From assembly GCA_001799635.1 (NCBI GenBank), contig MGTV01000008.1, forward strand, positions 188,879 to 252,878: a stretch of DNA of 64,000 nt. The letters are read 5' to 3'. Of this stretch, positions 41,009 to 49,730 are shown in pieces (position 1 is the stretch's first letter; each line of letters opens with the position of its first letter). The notes beneath the pieces are model-generated. The model was not told where the DNA came from. It searched no databases and saw nothing but the letters and a program-made list of their open reading frames with translations. The DNA comes from Elusimicrobia bacterium GWA2_62_23 (GTDB taxonomy: Bacteria > Elusimicrobiota > Elusimicrobia > Elusimicrobiales > UBA9959). The translations under genes and the position numbers were made by a program.

Positions 41009-41102
41009 GATGTCTCCAGGCTGGGCTCCGTTATTGCTCATGGCATATTGTAATGTTAAACCCTTGACCGTGCCAGCGTCAAAAGGCCCGCTTTCCGCGC
41101 GG

Positions 41103-41142
41103 CAAAGGACCTATATGGAAATTATATTCTATAGGTCCTTTG
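41103..41142. repeat. Perfect 13-bp inverted repeat between divergent genes
   Basis: CAAAGGACCTATA (41103-41115) and TATAGGTCCTTTG (41130-41142) flank a 14-nt A/T-rich loop. A partial ATATAGGAC follows at 41151. It could be an operator or a small palindromic element; no T-run follows. Confidence 0.6.
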
Positions 41143-41202
41143 GCCCGGACATATAGGACGTAAAGCCCATGTAAAATCTTTCTATACGGCTATAATATGA
41201 GT

Positions 41203-42444
41203 ATGCGTAACTCTATCGCCCGCGCCCTGCTTTTGCTCCTCGCTTTCGCCCCCGCGCTCTCCGCTGCCGGAGAAAACTCAGCCCTTCAGAGCCTGCTTTC
41301 CCGCGAACTCGCCGCCCCAGCTTTCGACGTGGCCGTGTCGCCCTCAGAGGCCGCGGCGCCCGAAGTCCGCACGCCCTCTCCCGTCTACGCCAAAGGCGAT
41401 TTTACAGCAGTTCCCGACTACTCTTTCGGCTACCTCAACGACCTGACCGTCAAACTGATAGACGCCTCCGTTTCCAGCGTGGACATAGTGATGTTCAGCA
41501 TAAACCTCAAGGACGCGCCGGACGCGCTGCTGCGCGCCCGCGACCGCGGGGTAAAGGTCCGCCTGATCATCAACGAGGGCCATGTTTTCAGCCGGCCCAC
41601 CCCGGACATCAAGCGGCTGATAGCGGCCGAGGGGATAGAGCTGCGGACCCTGCGCGGCACCCGCGCTTACGGCGTGAACCATAACAAGATCGGCGTTTTC
41701 GACCGCTCCGTGGCCACCTTGGGCTCCTATAACTGGACTTTCGGCGCCACCTTCTCCAACCTGGAGAACATGCTGGTGGCCCGCCACCCAGTTTACGTGG
41801 ACGGCTACGCGCGCTATTTCGACTGGATGTGGGCCAAGTCCCGCCTGGTTTCTCAGGGACCTTCCCCGGAACTGCCGGCCGGCTACTACGGCGCGCCGCC
41901 GCAGGACCCCGCCCCGGCCCAGTCGCTTAACGGCACCCCGGTGCCCGCCTACCTCTTCTCGCCCGGCTCCGACAGCGAGAACCGCCTGGCGGCCATAATA
42001 GACGCGGCCGCCAAAAGCGTGGACGCGGTGACCTTCACTTTCTCCTCCAAGCCGCTGGCCGACGCCCTGGTGCGTGCCGTGCGCCGCGGGGTCCGGGTGC
42101 GGTTCGTGATGGACACCGAGATGGCCAAGGACTCCGCCATAGCTAAGTACGCTTTCGACAACAAGGTGCCGCTCAAGATCAGGCGCGGCCGCACGGAGAA
42201 GGGCGCCCTCCACAACAAGTTCGCCCTCCTGGACGGCCGGCTCCTGGCCACCGGCTCCTTCAACTGGACCACCAACGCCAGCGCGAATTCCTTCGAAAAT
42301 ATCGCTTTCGTGAGCGACCAGGGGGCCGTAAAGGCCTACCAGGCCAAATTCGACTGGTTCTACTCCAGTTCCACGGTGCCGACCTCCGACTTTTTCCAGC
42401 CGGAGCCGTTCTCGGCCGACCCGCTCCCGCCTGCCGCGGACTGA
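41203..42444 (+). CDS. Secreted phospholipase D-superfamily protein, two HKD motifs
   Basis: 413 residues. Signal peptide ARALLLLLAFAPALSAAG. Two HKD domains: first HNKIGVFDRSVATLGSYNWT, second HNKFALLDGRLLATGSFNWT. Such Nuc-like proteins are nucleases or phospholipases outside the cytoplasm. TATAAT (41191-41196) is 6 nt before the ATG at 41203, suggesting this start and a leaderless message; ATG 41197 would abut the hexamer. Confidence 0.88.
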   Translation: MRNSIARALLLLLAFAPALSAAGENSALQSLLSRELAAPAFDVAVSPSEAAAPEVRTPSPVYAKGDFTAVPDYSFGYLNDLTVKLIDASVSSVDIVMFSINLKDAPDALLRARDRGVKVRLIINEGHVFSRPTPDIKRLIAAEGIELRTLRGTRAYGVNHNKIGVFDRSVATLGSYNWTFGATFSNLENMLVARHPVYVDGYARYFDWMWAKSRLVSQGPSPELPAGYYGAPPQDPAPAQSLNGTPVPAYLFSPGSDSENRLAAIIDAAAKSVDAVTFTFSSKPLADALVRAVRRGVRVRFVMDTEMAKDSAIAKYAFDNKVPLKIRRGRTEKGALHNKFALLDGRLLATGSFNWTTNASANSFENIAFVSDQGAVKAYQAKFDWFYSSSTVPTSDFFQPEPFSADPLPPAAD

Positions 42445-42461
42445 CCGCCATTTCCCCAATG

Positions 42462-42493
42462 AAAAAGGCCCGGCCCGGCCGGGCTTTTTTATT
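42462..42493 (+). terminator. Terminator after the PLD gene
   Basis: AAAAAGGCCCGG / CCGGGCTTTTTTATT, with T-run. Confidence 0.88.
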
Positions 42494-42514
42494 CCCCGCG
42501 GGCCCCGAATTTGC

Positions 42515-42628
42515 TATGATAAGACTATAGGGTGAATGGGGGGGAGACGCGCAGCGTTACAGAGTAACGAACCGGCACGCCCCCGGTTTCCGCACAAAGT
42601 TCATTCCGGAATCCGAAAGGAGAATCAG
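42515..42628 (+). promoter_or_regulatory. Structured leader of the DUF4912/GH57 operon
   Basis: TATGAT (42515-42520) is a likely -10. The following ~100 nt can fold: GAATG (42534-42538) with CATTC (42602-42606), GGGGG with CCCCC (42580-42584), and an inner CGTTAC-AGA-GTAACG hairpin (42555-42569). Ends in AAAGGAG, the ribosome site for 42629. Function unknown. Confidence 0.5.
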
Positions 42629-43483
42629 ATGACTTCGTCAGGGCAGATCAAAAAGAACAATACGGCGCCCGAGGCCGAACATAAGGCGCTGCCGGAAGGC
42701 TACGGCACCACCGAGGCGGCCCTCCTGCCGCGCGATCCCAACTGGATGTTCATCTACTGGGAGATCACCGACAATTCCAAGAACAACGCCCGCAAAGAGC
42801 ACGGGGCCGACGTCTTTGAAAAAGGCCGCCAGGTCATCCGCGTCTACGACGTGACCGGCGGCGAGGCCGCCAAATATTTCGACATCCCCGTGATGCTCGA
42901 GGCCAAGAGCTGGTATGTGAACGTGCAGGAAAGCGGGCGCTCCTACTGCTGCGAAGTGGGCCTGGTCATGCCCGACGGTAAGTTCATAGGCCTGGTGAAG
43001 ACCAATACCGTAAACCTCCCCGGCGGGCGCGTTTCCGACGTGACCGACGAGCGCTGGATGGCCGTCACTTCCGATTTCGACAAGCTCATGCAGCTGTCCG
43101 GCGTGGAGTACATAGGCAAGGGCTCCGGCGAGGTCGCCAAGTCCCTGGCCCAGCGCTGGGAGATGCTGCGCGCCGTGTTCAGCCGCGCCTCCTCGTGGGG
43201 TGTTTCCTCCATGAGCTCGCAGAACCTGCAGAAACCGGCCCAGAAGAAGTTCTGGCTGGTGGCGGACTGCGAACTGATCCTGTACGGGGCCACCGAGCCC
43301 GACGCCTTCGTGACCGTTTCCGGCCGCAAGGTCACCCTGAACCCCGACGGCACCTTCTCCATGCGCTTCGCCCTGCCCGACGGCGTGGTGGACCTGCCCG
43401 TGAAGGCCATGAGCAAGGACGAGACCGATTCCAGGGAGATCGACATAAAAGTCACCAGAGCTACAACCCACGATGGCAAATAA
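42629..43483 (+). CDS. DUF4912 protein
   Basis: 284 residues. The core YGTTEAALLPRDPNWMFIYW and EITDNSKNNARKEHG matches DUF4912, which often neighbours GH57 alpha-glucan enzymes, as here. The C-terminal part (about 205-280) has a strand-rich ILYGATEPDAFVTVSGRKVT domain that resembles a carbohydrate-binding or Ig-like fold. AAAGGAG precedes the ATG. Overlaps the GH57 gene by 11 nt. Role in glucan metabolism is inferred from context. Confidence 0.82.
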   Translation: MTSSGQIKKNNTAPEAEHKALPEGYGTTEAALLPRDPNWMFIYWEITDNSKNNARKEHGADVFEKGRQVIRVYDVTGGEAAKYFDIPVMLEAKSWYVNVQESGRSYCCEVGLVMPDGKFIGLVKTNTVNLPGGRVSDVTDERWMAVTSDFDKLMQLSGVEYIGKGSGEVAKSLAQRWEMLRAVFSRASSWGVSSMSSQNLQKPAQKKFWLVADCELILYGATEPDAFVTVSGRKVTLNPDGTFSMRFALPDGVVDLPVKAMSKDETDSREIDIKVTRATTHDGK

Positions 43484-45092
43484 AGAAAAAGGCTACCTCG
43501 CTTTAGTACTGCACGCGCATCTGCCGTTCATCCGGCACCCCGAATACGAGGACTTCCTGGAGGAAGACTGGTTCTTCGAGGCGATGTGTGAGACCTACAT
43601 TCCGCTCTTGGACGTGTACGAGCGCCTGACCGCGGAAGGCACCGACTTCCGCGTGACCATGTCCGTGACGCCGCCGCTGTGCAACATGATGGCGGACCCC
43701 CTGCTGCAGGAGCGCTTCCGCCGCTATTACAGCCTGCGCCTGGAGCTCGCCGAGAAAGAGGTGGTGCGCACCCGCAACACCGGCTACTACGAAGTGGCCA
43801 AGATGTACGAGCGCAAGTTCCGCCGCATCCGCGAACTTTACGAGGATTATTACCACGGCCGCGTGCTGGACGGTTTCAAGAAGTTCCAGGACATGGGCAA
43901 GCTGGAGATCATCACCTGCGGCGCCACCCACGGTTTCCTGCCGCTGGAGCTGCGCAAAGAGGCCGTGCACGCCCAGATCAAGCTGGCCGCCGACGACTAC
44001 CGCAAGCATTTCGGCCGCGGCCCCAGGGGCATCTGGCTGGCCGAGTGCGCCTATAACCCCGGCGACGACGTGTTCCTGAAGGCGCAGGGCATCCGCTTCT
44101 TCTTCCTGGAGACCCACGGCATCATTTACGGCAGCCCGCGCCCGCGCTACGGCGTGTACGCGCCGGTGTACTGCCCTTCCGGCGTGGCCGCTTTCGGCCG
44201 CGACATGGAGAGCGCCCAGCAGGTGTGGAGCGCCGAGACCGGCTACCCCGGCGACAACCGCTACCGCGAGTTCTACCGCGACCTGGGCTACGACCTGGAA
44301 TACGATTACGTGAAGCCCTACCTGCACCAGGACGGCGTGCGCCGCAATATCGGCATGAAGTACTGCAAGATCACCGGCAAGGTGCAGTTGGACCAGAAGG
44401 CCCCGTATAACCCGGCCGAAGCGCGGGAACTGGCGGCCAGCCACGCCGGGAACTTCATGTTCAACCGCGAGCGCCAGATAGAACACCTCAACGGTTTCCT
44501 CGGCAAGAAACCCGTGGTGGTGTCCATGTACGACGCCGAGCTGTACGGCCACTGGTGGTACGAGGGCGTGGACTTCCTGGAGTTCCTCTTCAAGAAGGTG
44601 CACCACGACCAGAAGACCATCAAGATGGTGACGCCGAGCGAATACCTGACCGTCCACCCTGACAACCAGATAGTGCAGCCCTCCATGTCCACCTGGGGCG
44701 ACAAGGGCTACAACGAGGTCTGGCTCAACGGCACCAATGACTGGATGTACCGCCACCTGCATAAGCAGGTGGAGCGCATGGTGGAAATGGCCAACAAGTT
44801 CCCCAGCGCCGACGGCATCCTGCGCCGCGCGCTCAACCAGTGCGCCCGCGAAGTGGTGCTGGGCATGTCCTCCGACTGGGCCTTCCTCATGACGGTAGGC
44901 ACGGCGAAGAATTACTCCACCAAGCGCTTCATAGCCCACACGCACCGCTTCAACGGGCTGTACGAGCAGATCATGGGCAACCGGCTGGAGGAGAATTACC
45001 TGAAGGACATCGAGTGGCGGGATAATATCTTCCCCGAGATGAACTACCGGGTGTTCTCCACCGAGGAAATGCAGAAGGCCGCCCGCAGCTAG
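43473..45092 (+). CDS. GH57 1,4-alpha-glucan branching enzyme
   Basis: 539 residues. GYLALVLHAHLPFIRHPE is the GH57 N-terminal motif; GIWLAECAYNPGDD holds the catalytic Glu and SMYDAELYGHWWYEGVDFLE the Asp. Length and motifs match the DUF1957-type branching enzymes (Thermococcus TK1436-like). Cytoplasmic glycogen branching is expected, with glgP at 11 kb and the GH57 below. Stop TAG lies directly before the 45 kb palindromic repeat. Confidence 0.9.
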   Translation: MANKEKGYLALVLHAHLPFIRHPEYEDFLEEDWFFEAMCETYIPLLDVYERLTAEGTDFRVTMSVTPPLCNMMADPLLQERFRRYYSLRLELAEKEVVRTRNTGYYEVAKMYERKFRRIRELYEDYYHGRVLDGFKKFQDMGKLEIITCGATHGFLPLELRKEAVHAQIKLAADDYRKHFGRGPRGIWLAECAYNPGDDVFLKAQGIRFFFLETHGIIYGSPRPRYGVYAPVYCPSGVAAFGRDMESAQQVWSAETGYPGDNRYREFYRDLGYDLEYDYVKPYLHQDGVRRNIGMKYCKITGKVQLDQKAPYNPAEARELAASHAGNFMFNRERQIEHLNGFLGKKPVVVSMYDAELYGHWWYEGVDFLEFLFKKVHHDQKTIKMVTPSEYLTVHPDNQIVQPSMSTWGDKGYNEVWLNGTNDWMYRHLHKQVERMVEMANKFPSADGILRRALNQCAREVVLGMSSDWAFLMTVGTAKNYSTKRFIAHTHRFNGLYEQIMGNRLEENYLKDIEWRDNIFPEMNYRVFSTEEMQKAARS

Positions 45093-45206
45093 AAAATAGG
45101 GACAGACACCTATTATCAAACGAAACGCCCCGCATTGCGGGGCGTTTCTTTTATTCTAACGGGGCGTTTTCGCCTCTTCCGGTGAATAGGTGTCTGTCCC
45201 TATTTT
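45093..45206. repeat. Palindromic element related to the tyrosine-transposase repeats
   Basis: 22-nt perfect terminal inverted repeats (45093-45114 and 45185-45206) with core AAAATAGGGACAGACACCT, identical over 19 nt to those flanking the transposase at 56 kb. The interior has a terminator-like hairpin GAAACGCCCCG / CGGGGCGTTTC (45122-45152). The right end overlaps the next gene's stop codon. Confidence 0.85.
45122..45152. terminator. Bidirectional terminator inside the repeat element
   Basis: GAAACGCCCCG / CGGGGCGTTTC with a 7-nt loop and T-rich 3' side; convergent genes flank it. Confidence 0.85.
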
Positions 45207-47650
45207 CGCAGGGCCATTTCCTCCAGGCGGGCGTTGAAGCGCTCGATGATGATGCCGGACGCGGCGTAGAGTTCGCGCAGCTTAAGCGCGGCTTCTCCCT
45301 GGAGGGGGGCGGCCTGGGCGGCCGCGAACAGGTCCATGAGGCAGTTCTGGAGGTGGAAGTTCAGGTCCCCGCAGCCGAGGTCCCGCGCGGCCTTCAGCAG
45401 GTCCAGCAGGGTGGCCAGGTTCCTGGCCGACGGCCCGGCCAGGGCGGCCCCGCCTACGCGCAGGGCCAGGGCCGCGGCGGCCTCGGGGGCCGGGTCGAAA
45501 CCGGTTTCAAGCCCGGCTCCCTTAAGGCGTGCCGCCAGGGCGGAGAGTTTCGTAATTTCGGCCGGGCCGCCTGAGACGGCCAGGGAGAAGGCCAGGCCGG
45601 CCGTCTGGCGCGCGTAGCCCGCGGCCTGGGCGCGCAGGGGGGCCCAGGAGGCAAGGGCCTTGCCCGGGAGGCGGGCCAGGAGGTAGAGGTAGTCCTCCAG
45701 GATCTTGTTGATGGCGGCCGCGTGGCTGTGCCGGGCGGAGTCGGCCAGCAGCCAGGCGTAGAGGGTGCGCTCCTCCCAGGAAAAGTCGTCGAAGGTGACC
45801 TTGGCGGTGCCCGGGGCTTTTTCCAGCGCGGCCTGGATCTCTTCAGGGGAACCCAGGGCGAAGATCTCGGCGAAGCGCGCGTTGCCGCCGCGGGGGGCGA
45901 AGAACATCAGCGGGAACTCCTCGTCCCGGCGCAGGTAGCAGAAGGCCAGCGGGGCGTCGCCGTGGGGGCCGGAGGAAGCCACCTCGCCGCGCAGGCAGAG
46001 CACGCCGCCAAGGTTGCGGCGGTCTTCCACCTTCAAGGCGGCGGGGCAATTCTCCCCGGAGCAGAGCAGCGCCTCCGCTATGGTCAGCGCGGCCGCTTTC
46101 TCGCGGGCCAGGAGGTTCTCAGAGACGGTCTTCTGGTAGAGCTGCAGGCCGTCGCCGGCCTCCGGGTAATTCGAGTGGGCCATGGCCAGCAGCGAGGCGA
46201 AACCCCGGTCGGCGTTCTCGAAGCCGAGGTCGCGCAGGGCTTCCGCCACCCGGGCCGCGTAGCGCAGGTTCTGTACCGCCTCTATGCGGGAAATATCCGA
46301 GAAGAACCAGCCGCAGCTGGTGAACATGAACATGGCGTTCTTCTGCATCTCCAGCAGTTCCAGCGCCCGCGCCCTGGCCGCCTTGTCGAGTTCCCGGGCC
46401 TGGTGGCGCGCGAAGAAGGCGTCGGCGGCCTGGGGGGAGCGGTCCAGCAGGAGAGCGGCGTAATCGTTGCGGGCCTCCCAGGGAGCCCTGAAGAACTTGG
46501 CGGCTTCCGCCGCGTACACGTCGGCGGCGGCGTCGCGCAGGTTGTTCATGGCCGCCCTGAACGGCAGGCGCCAGTTGAGGCTCGCGTTGTTCTCGCGGCC
46601 GCAGTCGCAGCCGCCCTTCCAGCGGCGCACGCCGTGGGCGCAGCTCCAGGCGGTGCCTTCCCCGTCGGGGCCGGGCTTTATGCGCACCTCGTCCACAGGC
46701 GGGTGCAACTCCAGGTACTGCGCGAAATTTACGGTGCGGATGCCGCGCTTCTTGAGTTCGTGCAGGAAGGCGTGGGCCAGCGTCATGTCCCCGAACTTGT
46801 GGTGATGGCCGAAGGTCTCTCCGTCCACGGCGATGCTGACGAGCTGCGGGCCGCGGTGGCCGTGCTTATAGCAGGCTTCCAACCGGTCGGCGAAAGCCGA
46901 GGAATGGCTGGCCAGGCCTTCGAAGGCGGCCGCCTTCGAGAGGTGTCCGTCGTAAAAAAAGACGGCGATGCTGCGCCCTTTCGCTCTGGACCCGTCGGGC
47001 AAGGTGTCGTGCCAGAGGTAGGGGCGAGTGACGTCGAAATTGCCGGAAGAGGCGTCGGTCCAGTCCTGGGAGCCGTGGTGCTTTATCTTCTCGGCCTGGT
47101 AGGGGGAGAGGATCACGTACTTCATGCCCAGGTCCACCAGCAGGCGCAGAGTGGCGTCGGAGGCGGCCGTCTCCGGCAGCCACATGGCCTCCGGTTTGAA
47201 GCCGAAGCGGCTCTCAAAATCCTTTATGCCCCAGAGGGCCTGGGTCAGCTGGTCCTGGAAAGAGGCCAGCGGCATTATCATGTGGTTATAGGCCTGGGCG
47301 ATGGCGTTGGAATGTCCGGTGGCCTCGCGGGACTCCTTCGCTGCGCGGATGACCTTGGCATAATAGAAGGGGTAGTTCTTCTCCAGCCAGGAGAACAGCG
47401 TGGGGCCGAAGTTGAAGTTGAGGTGCAGGTAGTTGTTGGAAAGCTCCAGTACCCGGCCCGAGGCGTCGTTTATGCGGGCGCAGGCGTTGGGCAGGTAGCA
47501 CTCCCGGGCTATGCGGGAATTCCAATCGTGAAAAGGCCAGGCCGAGGGCTGCGGGTCTATCCTGCCTGTCCAGGGGTTCTCCCTGGGCGGCTGGTAAAAA
47601 TGGGCGTGCAGGGCGAAGAAGCGGTCATGCTGCGCGTGGTGCTTTTCCAT
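45200..47650 (-). CDS. GH57/DUF3536 alpha-glucan hydrolase-like protein
   Basis: 816 residues. N-terminal FFALHAHFYQPPRENPWTG and GFKPEAMWLPETAASDATLR are GH57/DUF3536 features; the middle has VSIAVDGETFGHHHKFGD, and the C-terminal half (about 400-816) is a helical region typical of DUF3536. Probably a cytoplasmic amylase-type or glucanotransferase enzyme. TATAAT is 7 nt before the ATG, overlapping the previous gene's stop; leaderless likely. Its own stop lies inside the repeat. Confidence 0.85.
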   Translation of the reverse strand: MEKHHAQHDRFFALHAHFYQPPRENPWTGRIDPQPSAWPFHDWNSRIARECYLPNACARINDASGRVLELSNNYLHLNFNFGPTLFSWLEKNYPFYYAKVIRAAKESREATGHSNAIAQAYNHMIMPLASFQDQLTQALWGIKDFESRFGFKPEAMWLPETAASDATLRLLVDLGMKYVILSPYQAEKIKHHGSQDWTDASSGNFDVTRPYLWHDTLPDGSRAKGRSIAVFFYDGHLSKAAAFEGLASHSSAFADRLEACYKHGHRGPQLVSIAVDGETFGHHHKFGDMTLAHAFLHELKKRGIRTVNFAQYLELHPPVDEVRIKPGPDGEGTAWSCAHGVRRWKGGCDCGRENNASLNWRLPFRAAMNNLRDAAADVYAAEAAKFFRAPWEARNDYAALLLDRSPQAADAFFARHQARELDKAARARALELLEMQKNAMFMFTSCGWFFSDISRIEAVQNLRYAARVAEALRDLGFENADRGFASLLAMAHSNYPEAGDGLQLYQKTVSENLLAREKAAALTIAEALLCSGENCPAALKVEDRRNLGGVLCLRGEVASSGPHGDAPLAFCYLRRDEEFPLMFFAPRGGNARFAEIFALGSPEEIQAALEKAPGTAKVTFDDFSWEERTLYAWLLADSARHSHAAAINKILEDYLYLLARLPGKALASWAPLRAQAAGYARQTAGLAFSLAVSGGPAEITKLSALAARLKGAGLETGFDPAPEAAAALALRVGGAALAGPSARNLATLLDLLKAARDLGCGDLNFHLQNCLMDLFAAAQAAPLQGEAALKLRELYAASGIIIERFNARLEEMALRK

Positions 47651-47658
47651 TGATAAAA

Positions 47659-48444
47659 TTATACAACACCGGGGGTTGTCCCGTGTGCCGTAAATTGCGC
47701 GGCCCGGGGCGCGGTGAGGAGGAGGCGGGCGAGGTCCAGGTCGGCGGCGTCGGGGCCGGAGAGCTTCAGCGGCGCGAGGTCCCGGCCTTCCAGGAAGGCG
47801 CCCAGGAAGAGGTTGCGCCTGGCCCCGGGGGTACGGCCGGAAAGTTCCCGCAGCAGCGCCCGGAAATTGGCGGCGGCCGAAGGGCCGCGCCCGGCGAGGC
47901 CCGAAAAGTCCAGAGACTCCGGCTCCAGCAGCAGGCGCAGGCCGGCGGCGGTGACGAGGTCTGCCCTCAAATGGGTTTCAAGCGGACCGCGCGCCGGCGG
48001 GGGGAGCCTGTTGGCGCCGGCGGCTTCCAGCAACCGGCGGAAAAGGCCCGGCAGGAGCGCCGCATGGCCGGAAGCGGGCGGTGGCGCGTCCCAGCAGGCG
48101 ACGGAGAGGGCGGTTATCTGCGAGTAGTTCACGAAGACCGGCGCGTTCCCGCTGAAAAACTTGAAACCGGAAGGGCCGGGGAGGAGGGCGCCGGGCTTCA
48201 GGGGCGCGGGGAGGTCCCCCAGTTCTTCTTCGGGAAAAATGGCGCAGGGGAGGCCGGCGGCTTCGGCTGCGGAGCGCAGTTCGGCGGCGGCGTTCAGGGT
48301 AAGGGCCCGGCCCAGGAAGCCCGGGCTGCGGCGCAGCTGCTCGCGGGCGGAGCGCAGGGAGAAGCCGGGGCGGCGGGCGAGGAACTCCGCGGCGGGCCCG
48401 GGGTGCGCCTCGGCGGCGGTCAGCGCGACCGCGAAACCGCTCAC
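47659..48444 (-). CDS. Unknown protein, last in the DtxR/Feo-led run
   Basis: 261 residues; not recognised. GTG start (48444) overlaps the previous stop (GTGA). The N-terminal 70 residues (AVALTAAEAHPGPAAEFLAR then PGFSLRSAREQLRRSPG, ALTLNAAAELRSAAEAAGLP) have the rhythm of an L7/L12-like alpha/beta unit, a guess only. The rest is Ala/Leu/Arg-rich without clear membrane segments. A longer upstream frame is a shadow of the neighbouring gene. Confidence 0.6.
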   Translation of the reverse strand: MSGFAVALTAAEAHPGPAAEFLARRPGFSLRSAREQLRRSPGFLGRALTLNAAAELRSAAEAAGLPCAIFPEEELGDLPAPLKPGALLPGPSGFKFFSGNAPVFVNYSQITALSVACWDAPPPASGHAALLPGLFRRLLEAAGANRLPPPARGPLETHLRADLVTAAGLRLLLEPESLDFSGLAGRGPSAAANFRALLRELSGRTPGARRNLFLGAFLEGRDLAPLKLSGPDAADLDLARLLLTAPRAAQFTAHGTTPGVV

Positions 48445-49721
48445 GGGCGCTTTTCCGACATGATGTCGAGGATGATGCGGTCCACCTTGTCCATGCCGAG
48501 GCTGGAGATGCGGGAAATGTTCTTTATGGTCTGTTCGGCGCTGTGCCCGACGAAGCCTTCCTCGTCGGTGATGCCCTCTCCGTTGGAGGCCATCCAGGCG
48601 GCCCTGATGGCGGAGTCGGCGGAGGAAGCCACCTTGAGCGCGCAGCCGCTCTTGGCGCCGTCGCAGAGCATGCCGCCTATGTCGCTTATGACAGTGTTCA
48701 CGGCGAGCGCCGTCTTGCGGGCGTCGGCCCCGCGGCGCTGCCAGACCACGGCCACAGCGGCGCCCACCCCGGCGGCCACGGCGCAACCGCAGATGGGGGC
48801 CAGTTCCCCGGTGAAGACCTTTATATAGGAGTTCACGAGGTGGGAGAGGGCGATACTTTTCAGGATGCGCTTTTCCGGGACTTTGAAGGCCTTGCCTACC
48901 AGCCAGGGCACCAGCACGGCCACCACGCCCTGGTTGCCGGATTCGCCGCTGGACATCACGGGCACGGGCACGCCGGCCATGCGCGCGTCGGTGGCGGCGG
49001 CGGCGGTGAGCTTGGCGGTGGAGAGGATGTCCTGCTTGAGGTAGCCTCTCTTTATGAGATCCTGCACGTAGTAGCCGACCTTCTTCAGTTTGAGGCCTTC
49101 CCTGGCGGCGGCCAGGTTCATCTCCACGCCCGCGCGGATGTAGGCGAGTTCTTCGGGAGTTACTTTTTCCGCCGCCAGGAAGAGGTCGCGGAAAGTGGCC
49201 TTGCGCAGGGCGGCTTTGTAAGGCTGGGCGGCCCGGCCGCCGGTCCCGCCGGCCTTGACGATGGTTTTGCCGTTGAGCTTTAGGAGGGAGACCTGTTTAT
49301 GGCTGCCTTCGAGAACGCACAGCGCCTTGTCCCGGCCGGCCCTGACCTCGGCGGCGATATAGATGCCGCGCCTGTTGTAATCCACTTCTATCTTCGCCCG
49401 GCCGGCGCGGGCCAGGGCGGACGCTTCCTTCAACCTGGCGGCGGGCAGGCCTTTGAAAAGTTCGGCGCCGAGTTCGGGCTTGCGGACTACCGCCCCGATG
49501 GCGGCGGCCAGTAAATTGCCTTTCTGCCCTTTGGTGTTGGGGATGGCTACCGCCAGGCCGTTCTTATAGGTGCCCGGGTCCGTGCGCACGGTGACGGCGG
49601 TGGTGCGGCCCTTGAGCAGGTTGCCGGCGGTGGCGGCGGCGAAGGCCACGGCCACCGGTTCGGTGCATCCCATCGCCGGGTAAACTTCATGCTTGAGAAC
49701 TTCGGCCAGCAGGTTTTTCAT
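48441..49721 (-). CDS. L-cysteine desulfidase-like protein (UPF0597/CyuA family)
   Basis: 426 residues. MGCTEPVAVAFAAATAG, SSGESGNQGVVAVLVP, ICGCAVAAG and LCDGAKSGCALK carry conserved cysteines that hold a 4Fe-4S cluster in the family. Catalyses cysteine breakdown to pyruvate, ammonia and sulfide in characterised members. GGAG precedes the ATG. In the same run as the Feo iron uptake genes; sulfide and iron could feed Fe-S assembly (inferred). Confidence 0.87.
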   Translation of the reverse strand: MKNLLAEVLKHEVYPAMGCTEPVAVAFAAATAGNLLKGRTTAVTVRTDPGTYKNGLAVAIPNTKGQKGNLLAAAIGAVVRKPELGAELFKGLPAARLKEASALARAGRAKIEVDYNRRGIYIAAEVRAGRDKALCVLEGSHKQVSLLKLNGKTIVKAGGTGGRAAQPYKAALRKATFRDLFLAAEKVTPEELAYIRAGVEMNLAAAREGLKLKKVGYYVQDLIKRGYLKQDILSTAKLTAAAATDARMAGVPVPVMSSGESGNQGVVAVLVPWLVGKAFKVPEKRILKSIALSHLVNSYIKVFTGELAPICGCAVAAGVGAAVAVVWQRRGADARKTALAVNTVISDIGGMLCDGAKSGCALKVASSADSAIRAAWMASNGEGITDEEGFVGHSAEQTIKNISRISSLGMDKVDRIILDIMSEKRP

Positions 49722-49730
49722 GTTTCTCCG

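Noticed and set aside
43503-45119. 538-residue minus-strand frame opposite the GH57 branching enzyme
   Set aside because: Shadow of a well-supported gene; no motifs and no ribosome site.
45722-47653. 643-residue plus-strand frame opposite the GH57/DUF3536 gene
   Set aside because: Antisense shadow, Gly/Val/Gln-rich, no recognisable domain.
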